Positions 1-10,029 of a stretch of DNA of 64,000 bases are shown in pieces (the first letter of the stretch is position 1; every line of letters begins with the position of its first letter). This stretch comes from Metabacillus dongyingensis (GTDB taxonomy: Bacteria > Bacillota > Bacilli > Bacillales > Bacillaceae). Below the pieces are notes generated by a model. That model had not been told where the DNA came from, did not search any database, and was given only the letters and a program-made list of their open reading frames with translations. Made by a program: the position numbers and the translations under genes. The stretch lies in NCBI RefSeq assembly GCF_019933155.2, contig NZ_CP082944.1, forward strand, positions 3,412,001 through 3,476,000. The letters are read 5' to 3'.

Positions 1-398
1 GGGAATTTCACCCTGCCCCGAAGGATTTCAATGAATTATGAAGTTTTCCTTGCTACTATCTTATCGGGATTAGACCAAAAATGCAATCTTTTAATCTCTG
101 AGTTTTCAGATGGGAAATGATGTGCTGGTGCTGTGATTGAATTAGATCGGGAGATAGGTATCCTGGTGTTATCAGGTACCCAATTAGGGCACTCTATTCA
201 GGAAAAACGCTATTCCAGGTACCAAAAACGATTGGGTGTTCAGACGAGCTGGATAAAGGAGTTCTTGGATTTAAACATCTGTAGATTCATTAGTTCCAGC
301 GGTTCGGAGCGACTCTTCAACTTCAATTAATCACTCCTTCACCTAATCTTATATCAGACAAAAATATTCTGCATATGCCTGAAATCTGTTCAAAACAA
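1..398. other. Unassigned region, no convincing gene
   Basis: No open frame here has both a ribosome binding site and a recognisable product. The one frame of over 60 codons (133-330) has a GTG start, no Shine-Dalgarno sequence and low-complexity content. The motif AGGTAYC recurs near 156, 174 and 217, with CAGG boxes, giving a loose repeat of about 43 bp around 170-250. It may be degraded repeat DNA, but I could not fix a clean unit. Confidence 0.4.
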
Positions 399-429
399 TC
401 AAAAAGCTGCCCCCTAAAGGACAGCTTTA
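399..429 (-). terminator. Rho-independent terminator of ppiB
   Basis: On the minus strand an AAAGCTG stem closes on CAGCTTT and is followed by a run of T. It lies just past the ppiB stop codon. Confidence 0.7.
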
Positions 430-438
430 AAATCATGC

Positions 439-873
439 TTATTCTTCCCAGACTTTAACTTCTTTCATGACATCGCCTTGCTTGATTTTATAAATGTTGT
501 CCATGCCTTCAATCACTTGGCCGAAAACAGTGTGAACGCCATTTAAATGCGGCTGCGGCTCGTGTACGATGAAGAACTGGCTGCCGCCTGTGTCTTTACC
601 AGCATGAGCCATTGATAATGCTCCTGCTACATGCTTGTGAGGGTTTCCTGCTGTTTCACATTTAATAGAATAGCCAGGGCCGCCTGCACCTGTGCCCGTA
701 GGATCTCCGCCCTGTGCAACAAAACCTGGAATAACACGGTGGAAGTTTACTCCGTTGTAAAATCCTTCGTTTGCAAGCTTCTCAAAGTTTTCAACTGTTT
801 TTGGCGCTGCCTCAGGATAAAATTCGATCACTAATTGATCGCCATTTTCCATTGTAATTTGACCTTTTTTCAT
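439..873 (-). CDS. ppiB: Peptidyl-prolyl cis-trans isomerase (cyclophilin) PpiB
   Basis: A cytoplasmic cyclophilin that catalyses cis-trans isomerisation of peptide bonds before proline. From the start I chose the product has 144 residues, the normal size for Bacillus PpiB. It shows the cyclophilin core: [19 protein letters not shown] near residues 40-58, then the GGSQFFI segment and a [12 protein letters not shown] segment that line the proline pocket. The frame is open upstream to 927, but the ATG at 873 has AGGAGG ten bases before it, and the extra N-terminal residues do not look like cyclophilin. It is divergent from ypuA and followed by its own terminator. Family assignment is very secure. 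Confidence 0.93.
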   Translation of the reverse strand: MKKGQITMENGDQLVIEFYPEAAPKTVENFEKLANEGFYNGVNFHRVIPGFVAQGGDPTGTGAGGPGYSIKCETAGNPHKHVAGALSMAHAGKDTGGSQFFIVHEPQPHLNGVHTVFGQVIEGMDNIYKIKQGDVMKEVKVWEE

Positions 874-1066
874 ATGTATGAAACCTCCTGCTTCTTTTTT
901 TCGTCTAATAGACTGAACGTTATTCATTCTACTATAATACGTTCAAGAAAGCCAAGGAGATCGTCTGCCGCCGCAGCAAGAAGGTACATCAGTGAAAAAA
1001 TTCTGTCGCCAATCAGAAAAAAATACTATAATGAAGGTTGCTGTCATGAACTAAGGAGGACTTTTT

Positions 1067-1948
1067 TTGAAAAAAATATTGGTTTCTATAATGGCGTTTG
1101 CATTATTTGCTTTCCCGACTATCGGGCTTGCTGATGCAGCTGCCGGAGATAAAATTATCACACTCGGAAAGAACTTAACAGAAGCGCAGAAGCAGTCTAT
1201 GCTTGCTGAGATGGGCGCTGATGACAATTCACAGGTTATTGAAGTTACGAATGAAGAAGAACATAAATATTTAGGCAACTACATTCCTAAAGCCCAGATT
1301 GGAACGAAGGCTATTTCATCATCAGCTATTACGATCGAAAAAAGCGGATCTGGTCTTGAAGTAAATACAAAAAACATTAATTGGGTAACAGACGAAATGT
1401 ACTTGAATGCCCTTATGACAGCTGGCGTAAAAGATGCAACTATCCAGGTTACAGCTCCTTTTGAAGTATCCGGAACTGCGGCGCTTACCGGACTATTAAA
1501 GGCGTACGAAGTTACTTCTGAGGAAACCATTCCAGAAGAAGTAAAACAGGTGGCAAACGAAGAGCTTGTCAAAACAGCAGAGCTTGGGGATAAAGTCGGC
1601 GAAGAAAACGCAAGTGCGCTGATGGCGAAAATTAAAGAAGAAATCGCAAATAACGGCGTACCGAAAACAGATGCGGAATTCCGCGAGTTAATTGAAAAAG
1701 CGGCAAGCGACCTTGGCATCACTCTATCAGAAGAAGAAATTAACAGCCTCGTTGCATTATTTAACAAAATGAAAGATGTGAACGTTGACTGGGATCAAGT
1801 GGGGCAGCAGCTTGATAAAGCAAAGGACAAGATTTCAAACTTTATAGATTCAGAGGAAGGACAAAACTTCCTTGATCAGCTGAAGGAATTCTTCATCGCC
1901 CTCTGGGATGCGATCATTTCCATTTTCAGCAATAAAGATAATGCATAA
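1067..1948 (+). CDS. ypuA: Secreted DUF1002 protein, YpuA-like
   Basis: A 293-residue exported protein of unknown function matching the DUF1002 family, whose B. subtilis member YpuA occupies the same place beside ppiB and lysA. Residues 1-24 form a signal peptide (KK, a hydrophobic stretch, then an Ala-rich cleavage region). The rest is Glu/Lys-rich and mostly helical, ending in a hydrophobic FFIALWDAIISIF segment that could contact a membrane. The start is TTG at 1067: AAGGAGGA lies six bases upstream and the next Met would truncate the signal peptide. A TATAAT hexamer at 1029-1034 may be its -10, but I found no good -35. B. subtilis ypuA is reported as cell-envelope stress regulated; I did not find a clear ECF promoter here. 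Confidence 0.82.
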   Translation: MKKILVSIMAFALFAFPTIGLADAAAGDKIITLGKNLTEAQKQSMLAEMGADDNSQVIEVTNEEEHKYLGNYIPKAQIGTKAISSSAITIEKSGSGLEVNTKNINWVTDEMYLNALMTAGVKDATIQVTAPFEVSGTAALTGLLKAYEVTSEETIPEEVKQVANEELVKTAELGDKVGEENASALMAKIKEEIANNGVPKTDAEFRELIEKAASDLGITLSEEEINSLVALFNKMKDVNVDWDQVGQQLDKAKDKISNFIDSEEGQNFLDQLKEFFIALWDAIISIFSNKDNA

Positions 1949-1950
1949 AA

Positions 1951-1984
1951 AAAAGACGAGCCGGCGAGCTCGTCTTTTTTTTTT
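1951..1984. terminator. Bidirectional terminator between ypuA and lysA
   Basis: GACGAGC (1955-1961) pairs with GCTCGTC (1968-1974). The stem has A tracts on the left and T tracts on the right, so it can stop both convergent genes. Confidence 0.85.
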
Positions 1985-1989
1985 ACATA

Positions 1990-3312
1990 TTAGCTTTGTG
2001 GCACTTTTGATTTTAATGGCAGATCCAGAGCAACTAAATCCTGATACGTTTCTCTTTTAATTACAAGCTGTTCCTCTCCATTTTCCGCAAACACAACTGG
2101 AGGACGCGGAATACGATTGTAATTGTTCGACATGGAATAACCGTAAGCTCCTGTACAGAATACAGCAAGCAGATCTTCAGGATTTGCCTTTGGAAGCGGA
2201 AGGTCCCAAATCAGCATATCTCCGCTTTCACAGCATTTTCCTGCAATTGAAACAGACTCATCATTTTTATCATTCATGCGGTTTGCAAGGGCCGCTTCAT
2301 ATTTTGCCTGATAAAGAGCAGGGCGGATATTGTCGCTCATTCCGCCATCAACAGAAACATACTTGCGGATATTTGGAACTTCTTTCTCAGAGCCTATGGA
2401 ATAAATAGTTGTTCCCGCATCGCCTACAAGTGAACGCCCCGGTTCAATCCAGATTTCCGGCATCTGAATGCCGCTTTCAGCCACATGGCCTTTTATACTT
2501 TTAACGATTTTTTCAACATAATAAGTAGCCGGCAGCGGTTCATCCTCTTCAGTGTAGCGGATGCCGAATCCTCCGCCTAAATTCACAACTTTCGGTTCAT
2601 ATTGGAAGGTCTCCCTCCAATAACCGACTTTCGTGAAGATTTTTTCAGCAGCAAGGACGAAACCGGTGGCATCGAAAATCTGCGATCCAATGTGGCAATG
2701 GTAGCCGAGCATGTTAAATGCAGATGATGAAAGGACATTTTCCATCGCACGTTCTACTTGTCCGTTTTGCAGATCAAAACCGAATTTCGAATCCTCTTGA
2801 CCTGTTGTTATATAGTCATGAGTGTGCGCTTCCACTCCAGGAGTAACCCTGAGAAGAATCGGCACAGCTGTGTTTTCTTGTGCAGCAAGTTCTTTCAGCA
2901 GCTCAATTTCGTGAAAATTATCAACAACAATACAGCCGATTTTTAGCTTGATCGCCATTTCTAATTCTTCTTTGCTCTTATTATTGCCATGAAAGTGAAT
3001 TCTTTCGGTTGGGAAACCTGCTGTGACAGCTGTATAAAGCTCTCCTCCTGAAACAACATCCAGTGATAAGCCCTCTTCTTCAACCAGCTGAAACATAGCA
3101 ACGGATGAGAAGGCTTTGCTTGCATATGCAACCTGCGCCTTCACTCCTAGCTTTTCAAATGTATTCTTAAAGCTTCTCGCACGGTCGCGAATAAGCGCAA
3201 CATCATAGATGTAAAGGGGTGTTCCATATTTCGATGCCAGTTCGGCCGCATCGACTCCGCCAATTTCAAGGTGATTCCGCTCGTTAACTTTACTGGTTCC
3301 ATGTAAGAACAA
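1990..3312 (-). CDS. lysA: Diaminopimelate decarboxylase LysA
   Basis: Decarboxylates meso-diaminopimelate to lysine, the last step of lysine synthesis; a PLP enzyme of the alanine racemase fold. The 440 residues match the usual 439-440 of Bacillus LysA. Visible features are the PLP lysine K66 in VAYASKAF, the glycine-rich PLP phosphate loop NLGGGFGIRY, the EPGRSLV segment, and CCESGD, which supplies the active-site cysteine. The start is TTG at 3312 (reading MFLHGTSK, as in B. subtilis), with a GAGGGA ribosome site upstream. It lies downstream of spoVAF in the same direction but with a 139-base gap that holds its own candidate promoter. No lysine riboswitch is visible in that short leader. 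Confidence 0.95.
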   Translation of the reverse strand: MFLHGTSKVNERNHLEIGGVDAAELASKYGTPLYIYDVALIRDRARSFKNTFEKLGVKAQVAYASKAFSSVAMFQLVEEEGLSLDVVSGGELYTAVTAGFPTERIHFHGNNKSKEELEMAIKLKIGCIVVDNFHEIELLKELAAQENTAVPILLRVTPGVEAHTHDYITTGQEDSKFGFDLQNGQVERAMENVLSSSAFNMLGYHCHIGSQIFDATGFVLAAEKIFTKVGYWRETFQYEPKVVNLGGGFGIRYTEEDEPLPATYYVEKIVKSIKGHVAESGIQMPEIWIEPGRSLVGDAGTTIYSIGSEKEVPNIRKYVSVDGGMSDNIRPALYQAKYEAALANRMNDKNDESVSIAGKCCESGDMLIWDLPLPKANPEDLLAVFCTGAYGYSMSNNYNRIPRPPVVFAENGEEQLVIKRETYQDLVALDLPLKSKVPQS

Positions 3313-3420
3313 TTTAACATTCCCTCTTTCTTCTCCGGTAAAAAGGACAAAAAGACAGTCGCTGAACCATAGCTTTTAACAACTGTCCATTTGTTCGTTT
3401 CCTTGAGGTAAATTAAACTT

Positions 3421-3449
3421 ACAATATCATAAATGCCATGCACTTTCAA
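3421..3449 (-). promoter_or_regulatory. Candidate sigma-A promoter for lysA
   Basis: On the minus strand TTGAAA (3444-3449) and TATTGT (3421-3426) are separated by 17 bases, about 110 bases before the lysA start. The -10 is imperfect. Confidence 0.4.
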
Positions 3450-3451
3450 TC

Positions 3452-4927
3452 TTACTTAGGCTGTTTTCTTACATTTTGAGGATGGACTATACTCGGCCTG
3501 ATTTTCGCTCCCGGAACTGACGTGCGAATGAGTATCTGCCAAAATGCTTTTGGATTAAATGGAAGGAACGGCCATAGGTACGGCGTATTCAGAGACCGGA
3601 TGTGTGTCAGAAATAAAAAGATGACAGTTGCGCCAATGACTAATCCTTCTGCCTTGAATAAAGCAACTGACAGCAGCAGAACAAGCCGCACCATCTTATT
3701 GGCGATGCTGAGCTCATAGCTTGGAGTAGCAAACGTGCCAATCGCAGCAATGGCCACATAAAGAATAACTTCCGGTACAAAGAGTCCTACATCAATTGCA
3801 ATTTGTCCAATCAATGCTGCTGCAATTAATCCCATTGCAACAGACAGGGCGGTTGGCGTATGAATGGCTGCCATCCTTAAAAATTCGATCCCGAGATCAG
3901 CCATGAATATCTGTACGACAATCGGAATATTTTTTTGCTCATTCGGGCCGATATATGCAATGTTCTCAGGCAGCAGCGAAGGCTGGAGCACATACATAAA
4001 CCACAGCGGAACGATAAAGATAGAGCCAAGGATCCCAAGGAAACGAACCCACCTTAAAAAAGTTCCGACAGCCGGCGCCTGACGGTACTCTTCTGCATGC
4101 TGAACGTGGTGGAAGTAGGTTGTCGGTGTAATAATGACACTAGGCGACGTATCCACAATTATTAAAACATGCCCTTCTAATAAATGATTGGCCGCTACAT
4201 CTGCCCGCTCTGTGTATCTGACAAGCGGAAATGGATTATATCCCTGTTTAACCAAAAATTCTTCCACCGTTTTGTCGGCCATGGTCAGACCGTCAATTTT
4301 AATCGTTTCGAGCTCTTTTTTAACAACCTCGATCAGATTCGGATCTGCAACATCTTCTATGTAGCAAAGACAGATATCTGTTTTTGAACGCTCACCGACC
4401 TTCATCATCGAATACCTTAAGCGTTCATCTCTGATTCTTCTTCGAATCAGCGCTGTATTTACAATGATATTTTCTACAAATCCGTCTCTGGATCCGCGGA
4501 CAACTTTTTCGGTATCTGGTTCCTCAGGGTTTCTGCCGGGATAGCTCCTTACATCAACAACCAGCCCGTAATCGCACCCTTCAATCATAAAGACGACAAG
4601 GCCTGACAGCACTTGATCAACGGCTTCATCAATCGTTTTAATCCTTTGAACCTGCTGATTGACTAAGCGGTTTTCGATGATTTCGTTGACTTTCATCTTC
4701 TCATATTCAAAATCATTAATCTCAATTAATTCTTTTAAAAGCTGAATGATGAAGGATGTATCGCAAAGACCATTTACATAATACAGATTTACCCCAATGC
4801 CCATCACAGTAATTTTACGGACACCCAAGTCAAAACTCTGATTTAAACCTACATGGTTTTTAAAATAATTCTCATTAACAACGAGCTTAGGAGAGATTGA
4901 TGTCTTTTGTTTCACGTTTTCGCTCAT
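3452..4927 (-). CDS. spoVAF: Stage V sporulation protein SpoVAF (GerA-family membrane protein)
   Basis: Last gene of the spoVA operon. SpoVAF resembles the A subunits of germinant receptors: a large soluble N-terminal half (to about residue 290) with the [16 protein letters not shown] and [13 protein letters not shown] motifs typical of GerA/SpoVAF, then about five membrane helices, and a short basic tail. It acts in the spore inner membrane and in B. subtilis modulates germination. The ATG at 4927 gives 491 residues and has AAAGGAG upstream. An in-frame TTG at 4948 is a worse start. The gene overlaps the end of spoVAEA by about 40 bases, so translation is probably coupled. Confidence 0.92.
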   Translation of the reverse strand: MSENVKQKTSISPKLVVNENYFKNHVGLNQSFDLGVRKITVMGIGVNLYYVNGLCDTSFIIQLLKELIEINDFEYEKMKVNEIIENRLVNQQVQRIKTIDEAVDQVLSGLVVFMIEGCDYGLVVDVRSYPGRNPEEPDTEKVVRGSRDGFVENIIVNTALIRRRIRDERLRYSMMKVGERSKTDICLCYIEDVADPNLIEVVKKELETIKIDGLTMADKTVEEFLVKQGYNPFPLVRYTERADVAANHLLEGHVLIIVDTSPSVIITPTTYFHHVQHAEEYRQAPAVGTFLRWVRFLGILGSIFIVPLWFMYVLQPSLLPENIAYIGPNEQKNIPIVVQIFMADLGIEFLRMAAIHTPTALSVAMGLIAAALIGQIAIDVGLFVPEVILYVAIAAIGTFATPSYELSIANKMVRLVLLLSVALFKAEGLVIGATVIFLFLTHIRSLNTPYLWPFLPFNPKAFWQILIRTSVPGAKIRPSIVHPQNVRKQPK

Positions 4928-5492
4928 CTGCCATGCCGCTCCTTTCAAGAATCAGTTCTACCGCCTTCATTGTTATCGGTGATCCATGATCCACACTGTC
5001 TTTACGGGCCATTTTGCCAATATCGCCAATCCCTACAATAATAGGAACATCAAGTGTATCAAGACAATAAACTGTATCTCCTGTCATTTTTCCAACTTCG
5101 TATTCACGGATGCCGCTCTTATCTACCCCATATTCGGATATAAGGCCGTCTCTATCGATAGAAACATCAATATTCGTCCACTCTGAGCCATGTGTCTTAG
5201 CGGCAACCGCAATGACTCCAAGCACCTCGATTTGCGGATGCTTTGCCACATATAAAAGCGCTTTTTCACCAGGTCCCTCTTCTAATAAGCCGCAATCATC
5301 GAACATGACAAAAACGGGATCATAAGGTGTTTTCATAATTAACTTCACAATCTCAGGTCCTGTCAAAAAAGTCGGATTTCCTTTTGATTGGGAAATGCAC
5401 CTTCCGCCAACCTGCTTTGCAGCATAGGCAATCGCTTTGGCTGCATAAACATCCCCATCTGTAACCATTATGACCCTTCTCGTTTCTGTCAT
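4887..5492 (-). CDS. spoVAEA: Stage V sporulation protein SpoVAEA
   Basis: A soluble 201-residue spoVA-operon protein (formerly part of spoVAE). It begins with a Rossmann-like strand, [20 protein letters not shown], and carries the conserved [10 protein letters not shown] and [19 protein letters not shown] motifs. It is needed with the other SpoVA proteins for calcium-dipicolinate uptake into the forespore and release at germination; its biochemical role is not settled. It sits between spoVAEB (9-base gap) and spoVAF (overlap) in a single transcription unit. Confidence 0.92.
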   Translation of the reverse strand: MTETRRVIMVTDGDVYAAKAIAYAAKQVGGRCISQSKGNPTFLTGPEIVKLIMKTPYDPVFVMFDDCGLLEEGPGEKALLYVAKHPQIEVLGVIAVAAKTHGSEWTNIDVSIDRDGLISEYGVDKSGIREYEVGKMTGDTVYCLDTLDVPIIVGIGDIGKMARKDSVDHGSPITMKAVELILERSGMADERKRETKDINLS

Positions 5493-5501
5493 AGGATGAT
5501 C

Positions 5502-5852
5502 TTATCCTTTCGGCTTAAAAATAACTGCTACAAAAAAAGCAAAGACGATTGCTGAAGAAATACCCGCTGAAGTTAATTCAAAAATTCCGATTCCAATTCC
5601 AATAATTCCGTGTTCATCGGCCTGTTGCATAGCACCATGCAGCAATGAATGACCAAAGCTTGTAATGGGCACTGTTGCCCCAGCTCCTGCAAATTTAATA
5701 AAATTATCATAAATGCCGAATCCGTCAAGAATCGCACCTGCAACAACAAATGAACTCATTACATGTGCAGGTGTTAATTTAGCCACATCGAGCAGCAATT
5801 GGCCAATAACGCATATGGCCCCGCCTACTACAAACGCAATTAGATATTCCAT
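5502..5852 (-). CDS. spoVAEB: Stage V sporulation protein SpoVAEB (membrane subunit)
   Basis: A 116-residue integral membrane protein with about four hydrophobic helices, homologous to SpoVAC further upstream (both share a GAGxxVPxTxFxxS motif after a LDGFGIYD or LTGFGIYD segment). It is thought to form the dipicolinic acid channel of the spore inner membrane with SpoVAC. Its ATG overlaps the spoVAD stop codon (TAATG), a classic coupled junction. Confidence 0.92.
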   Translation of the reverse strand: MEYLIAFVVGGAICVIGQLLLDVAKLTPAHVMSSFVVAGAILDGFGIYDNFIKFAGAGATVPITSFGHSLLHGAMQQADEHGIIGIGIGIFELTSAGISSAIVFAFFVAVIFKPKG

Positions 5853-6874
5853 TATCCGTTCACACCCCTGTTCACACGTTCAAACACGACGCCATGAGCA
5901 ATTGTCGGAATCGATTCTTTTTGCTGAATCATGGTCGGACTAAGCAGCGCACCTGTTGCAACAACCATCACACGATTAAGATTTCCGCTTTTCAATTCTT
6001 TGAAAATATGGCTGTAGGTGACCACAGCAGAACACCCGCAGCCGCTTCCTCCGGCAAAAACGTTTTGATCCGGCCGATAAATCATCAGTCCACAGTCATT
6101 ATGATTTGCAGAAACATCATATCCTTCTTCTTTCAGGAGCTCCTTTAGAATCGGGCTTCCTACAGAAGCTAAGTCCCCTGTCACAATCAAATCGTAGTCT
6201 TCAGGCTTTGTGTTTAAATCTTTAAAATGCTGGGCAATCGTATCGGCTGCTGCAGGTGCCATCGCGGAACCCATATCAAATGGATCCGTAATGCCAAGAT
6301 CCGCCACTCTTCCTATCGTTGCTGAAGTAATCATAATGTCACTTGGATCACGGCTTACGATGACTGCCCCTGAGCCTGAAATCGTTGACTGTGCTGTATC
6401 CGGTTTTTGACCGCCATATTCTGTAGGATAGCGAAATTGCCTTTCAGCTGTTGCATTATGACTGCTCGTTGCTGCCATAACACGATTGGCAAACCCACCA
6501 TCTACAAGCGCTGAGCTTACAGCCAGTGTTTCCATTGATGTTGAACAGGCACCAAACATACAAAGGAAAGGGATCTTATTTTGTCTGGCTGTATAATTTG
6601 CTGTCACGTTTTGATTTAATAGGTCTCCTGCAAGGAATAAATCAATATCTTCTTTCGTATAATTTCCTTTTTTCAAAGCATGCTCGATGGCATCTTCCAT
6701 TAAACGCCGCTCAGCAAGTTCCCAGTTATCTTCATTGCAATGGAGATTATCATAGGTTTTGTCATATAATTTACCAAAAGGTCCGTCTGCTTCCTTTGGG
6801 CCGACAGCAGTCCCGCTGGACTGAACGTATATTTCATTCTCAAATTGCCATGTCTGTTTTCCAGTCAATCTCAT
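5852..6874 (-). CDS. spoVAD: Stage V sporulation protein SpoVAD (DPA-binding protein)
   Basis: A 340-residue soluble protein with a thiolase/ketoacyl synthase-like fold; in B. subtilis it binds dipicolinic acid and plugs the SpoVA channel. Seen here: [11 protein letters not shown] around residue 112, where thiolase-type enzymes hold the nucleophilic Cys, and the glycine-rich [15 protein letters not shown] segment near the C-terminus. The start ATG lies 18 bases after spoVAC. Length and context match the family exactly. Confidence 0.95.
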   Translation of the reverse strand: MRLTGKQTWQFENEIYVQSSGTAVGPKEADGPFGKLYDKTYDNLHCNEDNWELAERRLMEDAIEHALKKGNYTKEDIDLFLAGDLLNQNVTANYTARQNKIPFLCMFGACSTSMETLAVSSALVDGGFANRVMAATSSHNATAERQFRYPTEYGGQKPDTAQSTISGSGAVIVSRDPSDIMITSATIGRVADLGITDPFDMGSAMAPAAADTIAQHFKDLNTKPEDYDLIVTGDLASVGSPILKELLKEEGYDVSANHNDCGLMIYRPDQNVFAGGSGCGCSAVVTYSHIFKELKSGNLNRVMVVATGALLSPTMIQQKESIPTIAHGVVFERVNRGVNG

Positions 6875-6892
6875 TGTTCAGCACCTCCTCTT

Positions 6893-7348
6893 TTAAAATG
6901 CTAATCCGTATACATACCTGATTATCCCGACAACATATGCAGCAACAACCCCAAATACAATAACTGAGCCTGCAAGCTTAAACATGTTCGTTGCCACCCC
7001 GAGAACCAGACCCTCACTTCGGTGCTCAAGCGCAGCACTTGTCATGGAGTTTGCAAATCCCGTTACAGGAACAGCAGATCCCGCACCAGCAAATTGGCCG
7101 ATTCGATCATAAATACCAAATCCCGTCAGCAGAGCTGATATAAGAATTAAAGTAGCTACAGTCGGGTTCCCCGCCGTTTTTTCAGTAAAGTCGAAAAAGT
7201 GCATATACATATTCTGAATGGCTTGACCTAAGATGCAGATAAGACCTCCAACGATGAAAGCCTTTATACAATTTAGAAGATAAGGCGGTTTAGGCTGATA
7301 GGGTTTAATTTTATTCTTGTAATCATCTTTCAGGTTTGATGTACTCAT
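6893..7348 (-). CDS. spoVAC: Stage V sporulation protein SpoVAC
   Basis: A 151-residue membrane protein, known in B. subtilis as a mechanosensitive channel that releases dipicolinic acid at germination. A basic N-terminus (KPYQPKPPYLLNC) is followed by four hydrophobic helices and the shared GFGIYDRIGQFAGAGSAVPVTGF-type loop. The ATG at 7348 has GAGAGG nine bases upstream; the open frame continues to 7378 without a better start. It overlaps nothing and is paralogous to SpoVAEB. Confidence 0.92.
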   Translation of the reverse strand: MSTSNLKDDYKNKIKPYQPKPPYLLNCIKAFIVGGLICILGQAIQNMYMHFFDFTEKTAGNPTVATLILISALLTGFGIYDRIGQFAGAGSAVPVTGFANSMTSAALEHRSEGLVLGVATNMFKLAGSVIVFGVVAAYVVGIIRYVYGLAF

Positions 7349-7367
7349 TTTTTTCACCTCTCGGGTA

Positions 7368-7790
7368 TTATTGGTCAATAAAATAAAGCCAGTGAAATAA
7401 CGATCCGGCTACTTTGCCAAAAACAATGGCCATCAATAAAATAACGATCTTATCAGCAATCCCAATCCGTTTGGCCAGAATAGGAAAGACATTTAAAACT
7501 TCTGTCAGCGCGGCAGCAAGCATTCCGATAAATATTCCATTGATTAATCCAATCGGAACGAGAAACAGCTCTGATAAGTAAAGCTTGGAATCCCTGAGGC
7601 TTACCCATCCGCCTGTAATGGCACCGGCTACGATGGCCCATTCATAAGCCTGAATTAAATCGACTGTTTTTGTAAGCTGCGTTAACCTGGGTATAATGCC
7701 TAGGACAGTTAAAAACGCTACAAATCCTGAGCCGACAGCAAGACCTCCTGAGAGCCCGATGAAAATGGTGATTAAGACATTAATTGTCAT
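7368..7790 (-). CDS. spoVAB: Stage V sporulation protein SpoVAB
   Basis: A 140-residue integral membrane protein with about four helices, conserved in spoVA operons and needed for dipicolinic acid uptake. An in-frame TTG lies one codon earlier at 7793. I prefer the ATG, since B. subtilis SpoVAB also begins with the sequence MTINV or close to it. It overlaps the end of spoVAA by 11 bases and has only a weak ribosome site of its own, so translational coupling is likely. Confidence 0.9.
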   Translation of the reverse strand: MTINVLITIFIGLSGGLAVGSGFVAFLTVLGIIPRLTQLTKTVDLIQAYEWAIVAGAITGGWVSLRDSKLYLSELFLVPIGLINGIFIGMLAAALTEVLNVFPILAKRIGIADKIVILLMAIVFGKVAGSLFHWLYFIDQ

Positions 7791-8400
7791 CAATTTTCTT
7801 CGTGCTCTCTTTATTTTCTTTCATAGATACGTACATATCCATATCAAGCTGGTAGTTGAACATTTCCACTTCAAGAGGACTGGGCTCTTCATTAATTCTC
7901 TTCTTGAAAAGATGATTGAAGAAAAGAATCATCCCTAAACCGAGGCCAATGGAGTAAGGAATTTGCAGGAGAAGGGGATGTTCGGATGTCTCACCTGTAA
8001 TAATGGTATAAAGACGCTTGTGTACAAGCTGCATGCTGACATCTTCGTGAAAATTCATAATCGCAAGAGCTGCTCCCACAAAGAGGAGGAGCCATACGAG
8101 TGCAAATAGAACAGGCGAATACGTTTTCTTCTGATATACAATCTCAACAATCGTCTGTGCTGGCCCAACCGCCTGAACATCTATATCAGGATCTGTTTTA
8201 TGTACTGCAGACAGCACACGCATGACATCAATCACGACAATGTTTTTATCGCTCGGCTGAACTTGGTGGACCTCAAGCTCTCCAATCATGTCGCGCAGCT
8301 GTTCTTCCGCAACAATTTGGGCAATCATAGAGACGGTTATACAATCGTCCGGATAGACTTGTACGCGATGACGCAGTCTGATGTACACCGTTTTTTCCAT
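7780..8400 (-). CDS. spoVAA: Stage V sporulation protein SpoVAA
   Basis: First gene of the spoVA operon, 206 residues. A soluble N-terminal domain ([13 protein letters not shown], then a ubiquitin-like region) is followed by two membrane helices, around residues 100-125 and 145-165, and a charged C-terminus. It belongs to the membrane complex that moves dipicolinic acid across the forespore inner membrane. The ATG at 8400 was preferred to the preceding GTG, with AGGAAG nine bases upstream. Expression should be confined to the forespore by the sigma-G promoter just upstream. Confidence 0.92.
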   Translation of the reverse strand: MEKTVYIRLRHRVQVYPDDCITVSMIAQIVAEEQLRDMIGELEVHQVQPSDKNIVVIDVMRVLSAVHKTDPDIDVQAVGPAQTIVEIVYQKKTYSPVLFALVWLLLFVGAALAIMNFHEDVSMQLVHKRLYTIITGETSEHPLLLQIPYSIGLGLGMILFFNHLFKKRINEEPSPLEVEMFNYQLDMDMYVSMKENKESTKKIDDN

Positions 8401-8434
8401 CACATTTCACTTCCTGAAAATAGGATTGTATATG

Positions 8435-8464
8435 TAGTATGCATTGGAAGAATTTATATCATGC
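8435..8464 (-). promoter_or_regulatory. Sigma-G promoter of the spoVA operon
   Basis: On the minus strand GCATG (8460-8464) and CATACTA (8435-8441) are separated by exactly 18 bases. This matches the B. subtilis forespore sigma-G pattern gnATR-N18-CATnnTA, 35 bases before the spoVAA start. spoVA is a known sigma-G operon. Confidence 0.85.
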
Positions 8465-8781
8465 AGAAAGCACGAATGGTCCATTAATTACCAAAGCTGT
8501 ATTCCTAACGCTATTGCTTATTTGTTGTTTACCTGGATTTGCCTTCTAACTATTGACCCCGGCAGCTAACTCACCGAATTAATGGCCTCACTAAAAGGCA
8601 TCCTACACTGAAGTTGCCTTTATAAAATGAAATTCTTCTAAAAACCCTTCTAAAATGGTCTCTTTCTAATAAGTATCGTATAGTTTCCTTCACCCAGATG
8701 AAATCTAATCCAGTCATTTCACTCGCCTTCAAAGCTCAAAAAAAGTATGCCCGGTTATTCCCTGTTTATTTTCTGAAAAAC
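8465..8781. other. Intergenic region between spoVAA promoter and sigF terminator
   Basis: About 315 bases without a supportable gene. A frame on the plus strand (8698-8979) runs over the sigF terminator and into sigF antisense, so it is a shadow. I see no repeat or RNA gene here. Confidence 0.5.
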
Positions 8782-8815
8782 AAAAAAGACACATCCCTAT
8801 CGGATATGTCTTTTC
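8782..8815 (-). terminator. Terminator after sigF
   Basis: AAAGACATATCC pairs with GGATGTGTCTTT (one wobble) and is followed by a T run on the minus strand, directly after the sigF stop. It separates the spoIIA operon from spoVA. Confidence 0.85.
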
Positions 8816-8818
8816 CAA

Positions 8819-9577
8819 CTATTGATCCATGCGGTCTTTCATCTGCTGCAGAATTTTCTTCTCTAGCCTCGATACTTGTACCTGCGATATGCCAAGCCGC
8901 TCAGCAACTTCTGATTGCGTCTGGTCCTTGTAATACCTTAAGTAAACGATCAGCTTTTCACGTTCATCGAGTTCTTTGATTGCATCCTTAAGGACGATTT
9001 TATCAAACCACTTGGTCTCTCCTGAATCAGCTATTTGATCAAGGAGTGTGATGGGATCACCGTCGTTTTCATAAACGGTTTCATGGATGGAGGAAGGTGC
9101 GCGTACCGCTTCTTGTGCAAGAACGACTTCTTCAGATGTGATTTCAAGGTAGGCTGCGATTTCAGAAACAGTCGGCACCTTGCCTAATGATTTTGATAGA
9201 TCATCTTTAGCTCTTCTGATTTTATTTCCCAGTTCTTTAAGGGAACGGCTCACTTTAACTGTGCCGTCATCTCTGATAAAGCGTTGAATTTCACCAATTA
9301 TCATCGGTACAGCGTAGGTTGAAAATTTAACATCGTACGATAAATCAAATTTATCAACCGATTTCAAAAGACCGATGCAGCCTATTTGAAACAGATCATC
9401 AGCTTCATAGCCCCGATTTAAAAATCTCTGAACAACTGACCATACAAGACGCATATTTTTCTCAACAATGGTATCTCTGGCTGATTGATCGCCCTGCTGG
9501 CTGCGCTTAATCAATTCTTTCACTTCATGGTCCTTTAACTGTGTTTTTGAGATATCGTTCTTTACCTCCACATCCAT
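8819..9577 (-). CDS. sigF: RNA polymerase sigma-F factor
   Basis: The first forespore-specific sigma factor. The 252 residues show region 2 (DDLFQIGCIGLLKSVDKFDL, then the KFSTYAVPMIIGEIQRFIRDD core and DNA-melting segment), region 3, and a region 4 helix-turn-helix (QSEVAERLGISQVQVSRLEK, around residues 219-238). It is held inactive by SpoIIAB and freed when dephosphorylated SpoIIAA engages SpoIIAB. It is the third gene of the spoIIA operon, 11 bases after spoIIAB, and should direct transcription of spoIIQ-type genes and dacF. Confidence 0.97.
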   Translation of the reverse strand: MDVEVKNDISKTQLKDHEVKELIKRSQQGDQSARDTIVEKNMRLVWSVVQRFLNRGYEADDLFQIGCIGLLKSVDKFDLSYDVKFSTYAVPMIIGEIQRFIRDDGTVKVSRSLKELGNKIRRAKDDLSKSLGKVPTVSEIAAYLEITSEEVVLAQEAVRAPSSIHETVYENDGDPITLLDQIADSGETKWFDKIVLKDAIKELDEREKLIVYLRYYKDQTQSEVAERLGISQVQVSRLEKKILQQMKDRMDQ

Positions 9578-9588
9578 AGCAAGTCTCC

Positions 9589-10029
9589 TTAATTTACTAA
9601 AGCTTTGCTTTTCGATAAGTGTTTAGTAAGTTTTACTGCTGTACCCCGTGATTTTGATGATTCAATCTGCACTTCATCCATGAAATTCTCCATGATGGTA
9701 AAACCCATGCCTGATCGTTCAAGTTCCGGTTTTGTCGTATATAGAGGCTGTCTTGCTTCCTCTACATCAGGAATTCCCATGCCCTCATCTCTGATAGACA
9801 ACCTGACGACACTGTCCTCGAGTGTTACCGAAATGTAAACAATTCCGCTTGGATCATTGTCATAGCCATGAATAATGGCATTTGTCACGGCTTCTGAGAC
9901 AACTGTCTTGATTTCAGTTAACTCATCAAGTGTAGGATCAAGCTGAGCAATAAATGCTGCAACGGTAACCCGGGCAAAGGATTCATTTTGGCTGAGCGCT
10001 GAAAATTGAAGGTTCATTTCATTTCTCAT
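9589..10029 (-). CDS. spoIIAB: Anti-sigma-F factor / SpoIIAA kinase SpoIIAB
   Basis: A 146-residue GHKL-fold ATPase that binds and inhibits sigma-F and phosphorylates SpoIIAA on serine. Motifs: the N box [12 protein letters not shown] around residue 46, the G1 box RDEGMGIPD around residue 78, and the G2-type segment [13 protein letters not shown] near residue 105. Its ATG overlaps the spoIIAA stop by four bases (ATGA), giving coupled synthesis of the partner-switch pair. Length equals that of B. subtilis. Confidence 0.97.
   Translation of the reverse strand: MRNEMNLQFSALSQNESFARVTVAAFIAQLDPTLDELTEIKTVVSEAVTNAIIHGYDNDPSGIVYISVTLEDSVVRLSIRDEGMGIPDVEEARQPLYTTKPELERSGMGFTIMENFMDEVQIESSKSRGTAVKLTKHLSKSKALVN

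Noticed and set aside
133..330. 65-codon ORF at the left end
   Set aside because: GTG start without ribosome site, no recognisable motif, overlaps loosely repeated sequence.
1279..1767. 162-codon minus-strand ORF inside ypuA
   Set aside because: Antisense shadow of a well-supported gene with its own ribosome site and signal peptide; serine-rich frame typical of antisense of acidic helices.
3313..3451. Lysine riboswitch before lysA
   Set aside because: The leader is too short and lacks the conserved L-box core; only a plain promoter is visible.
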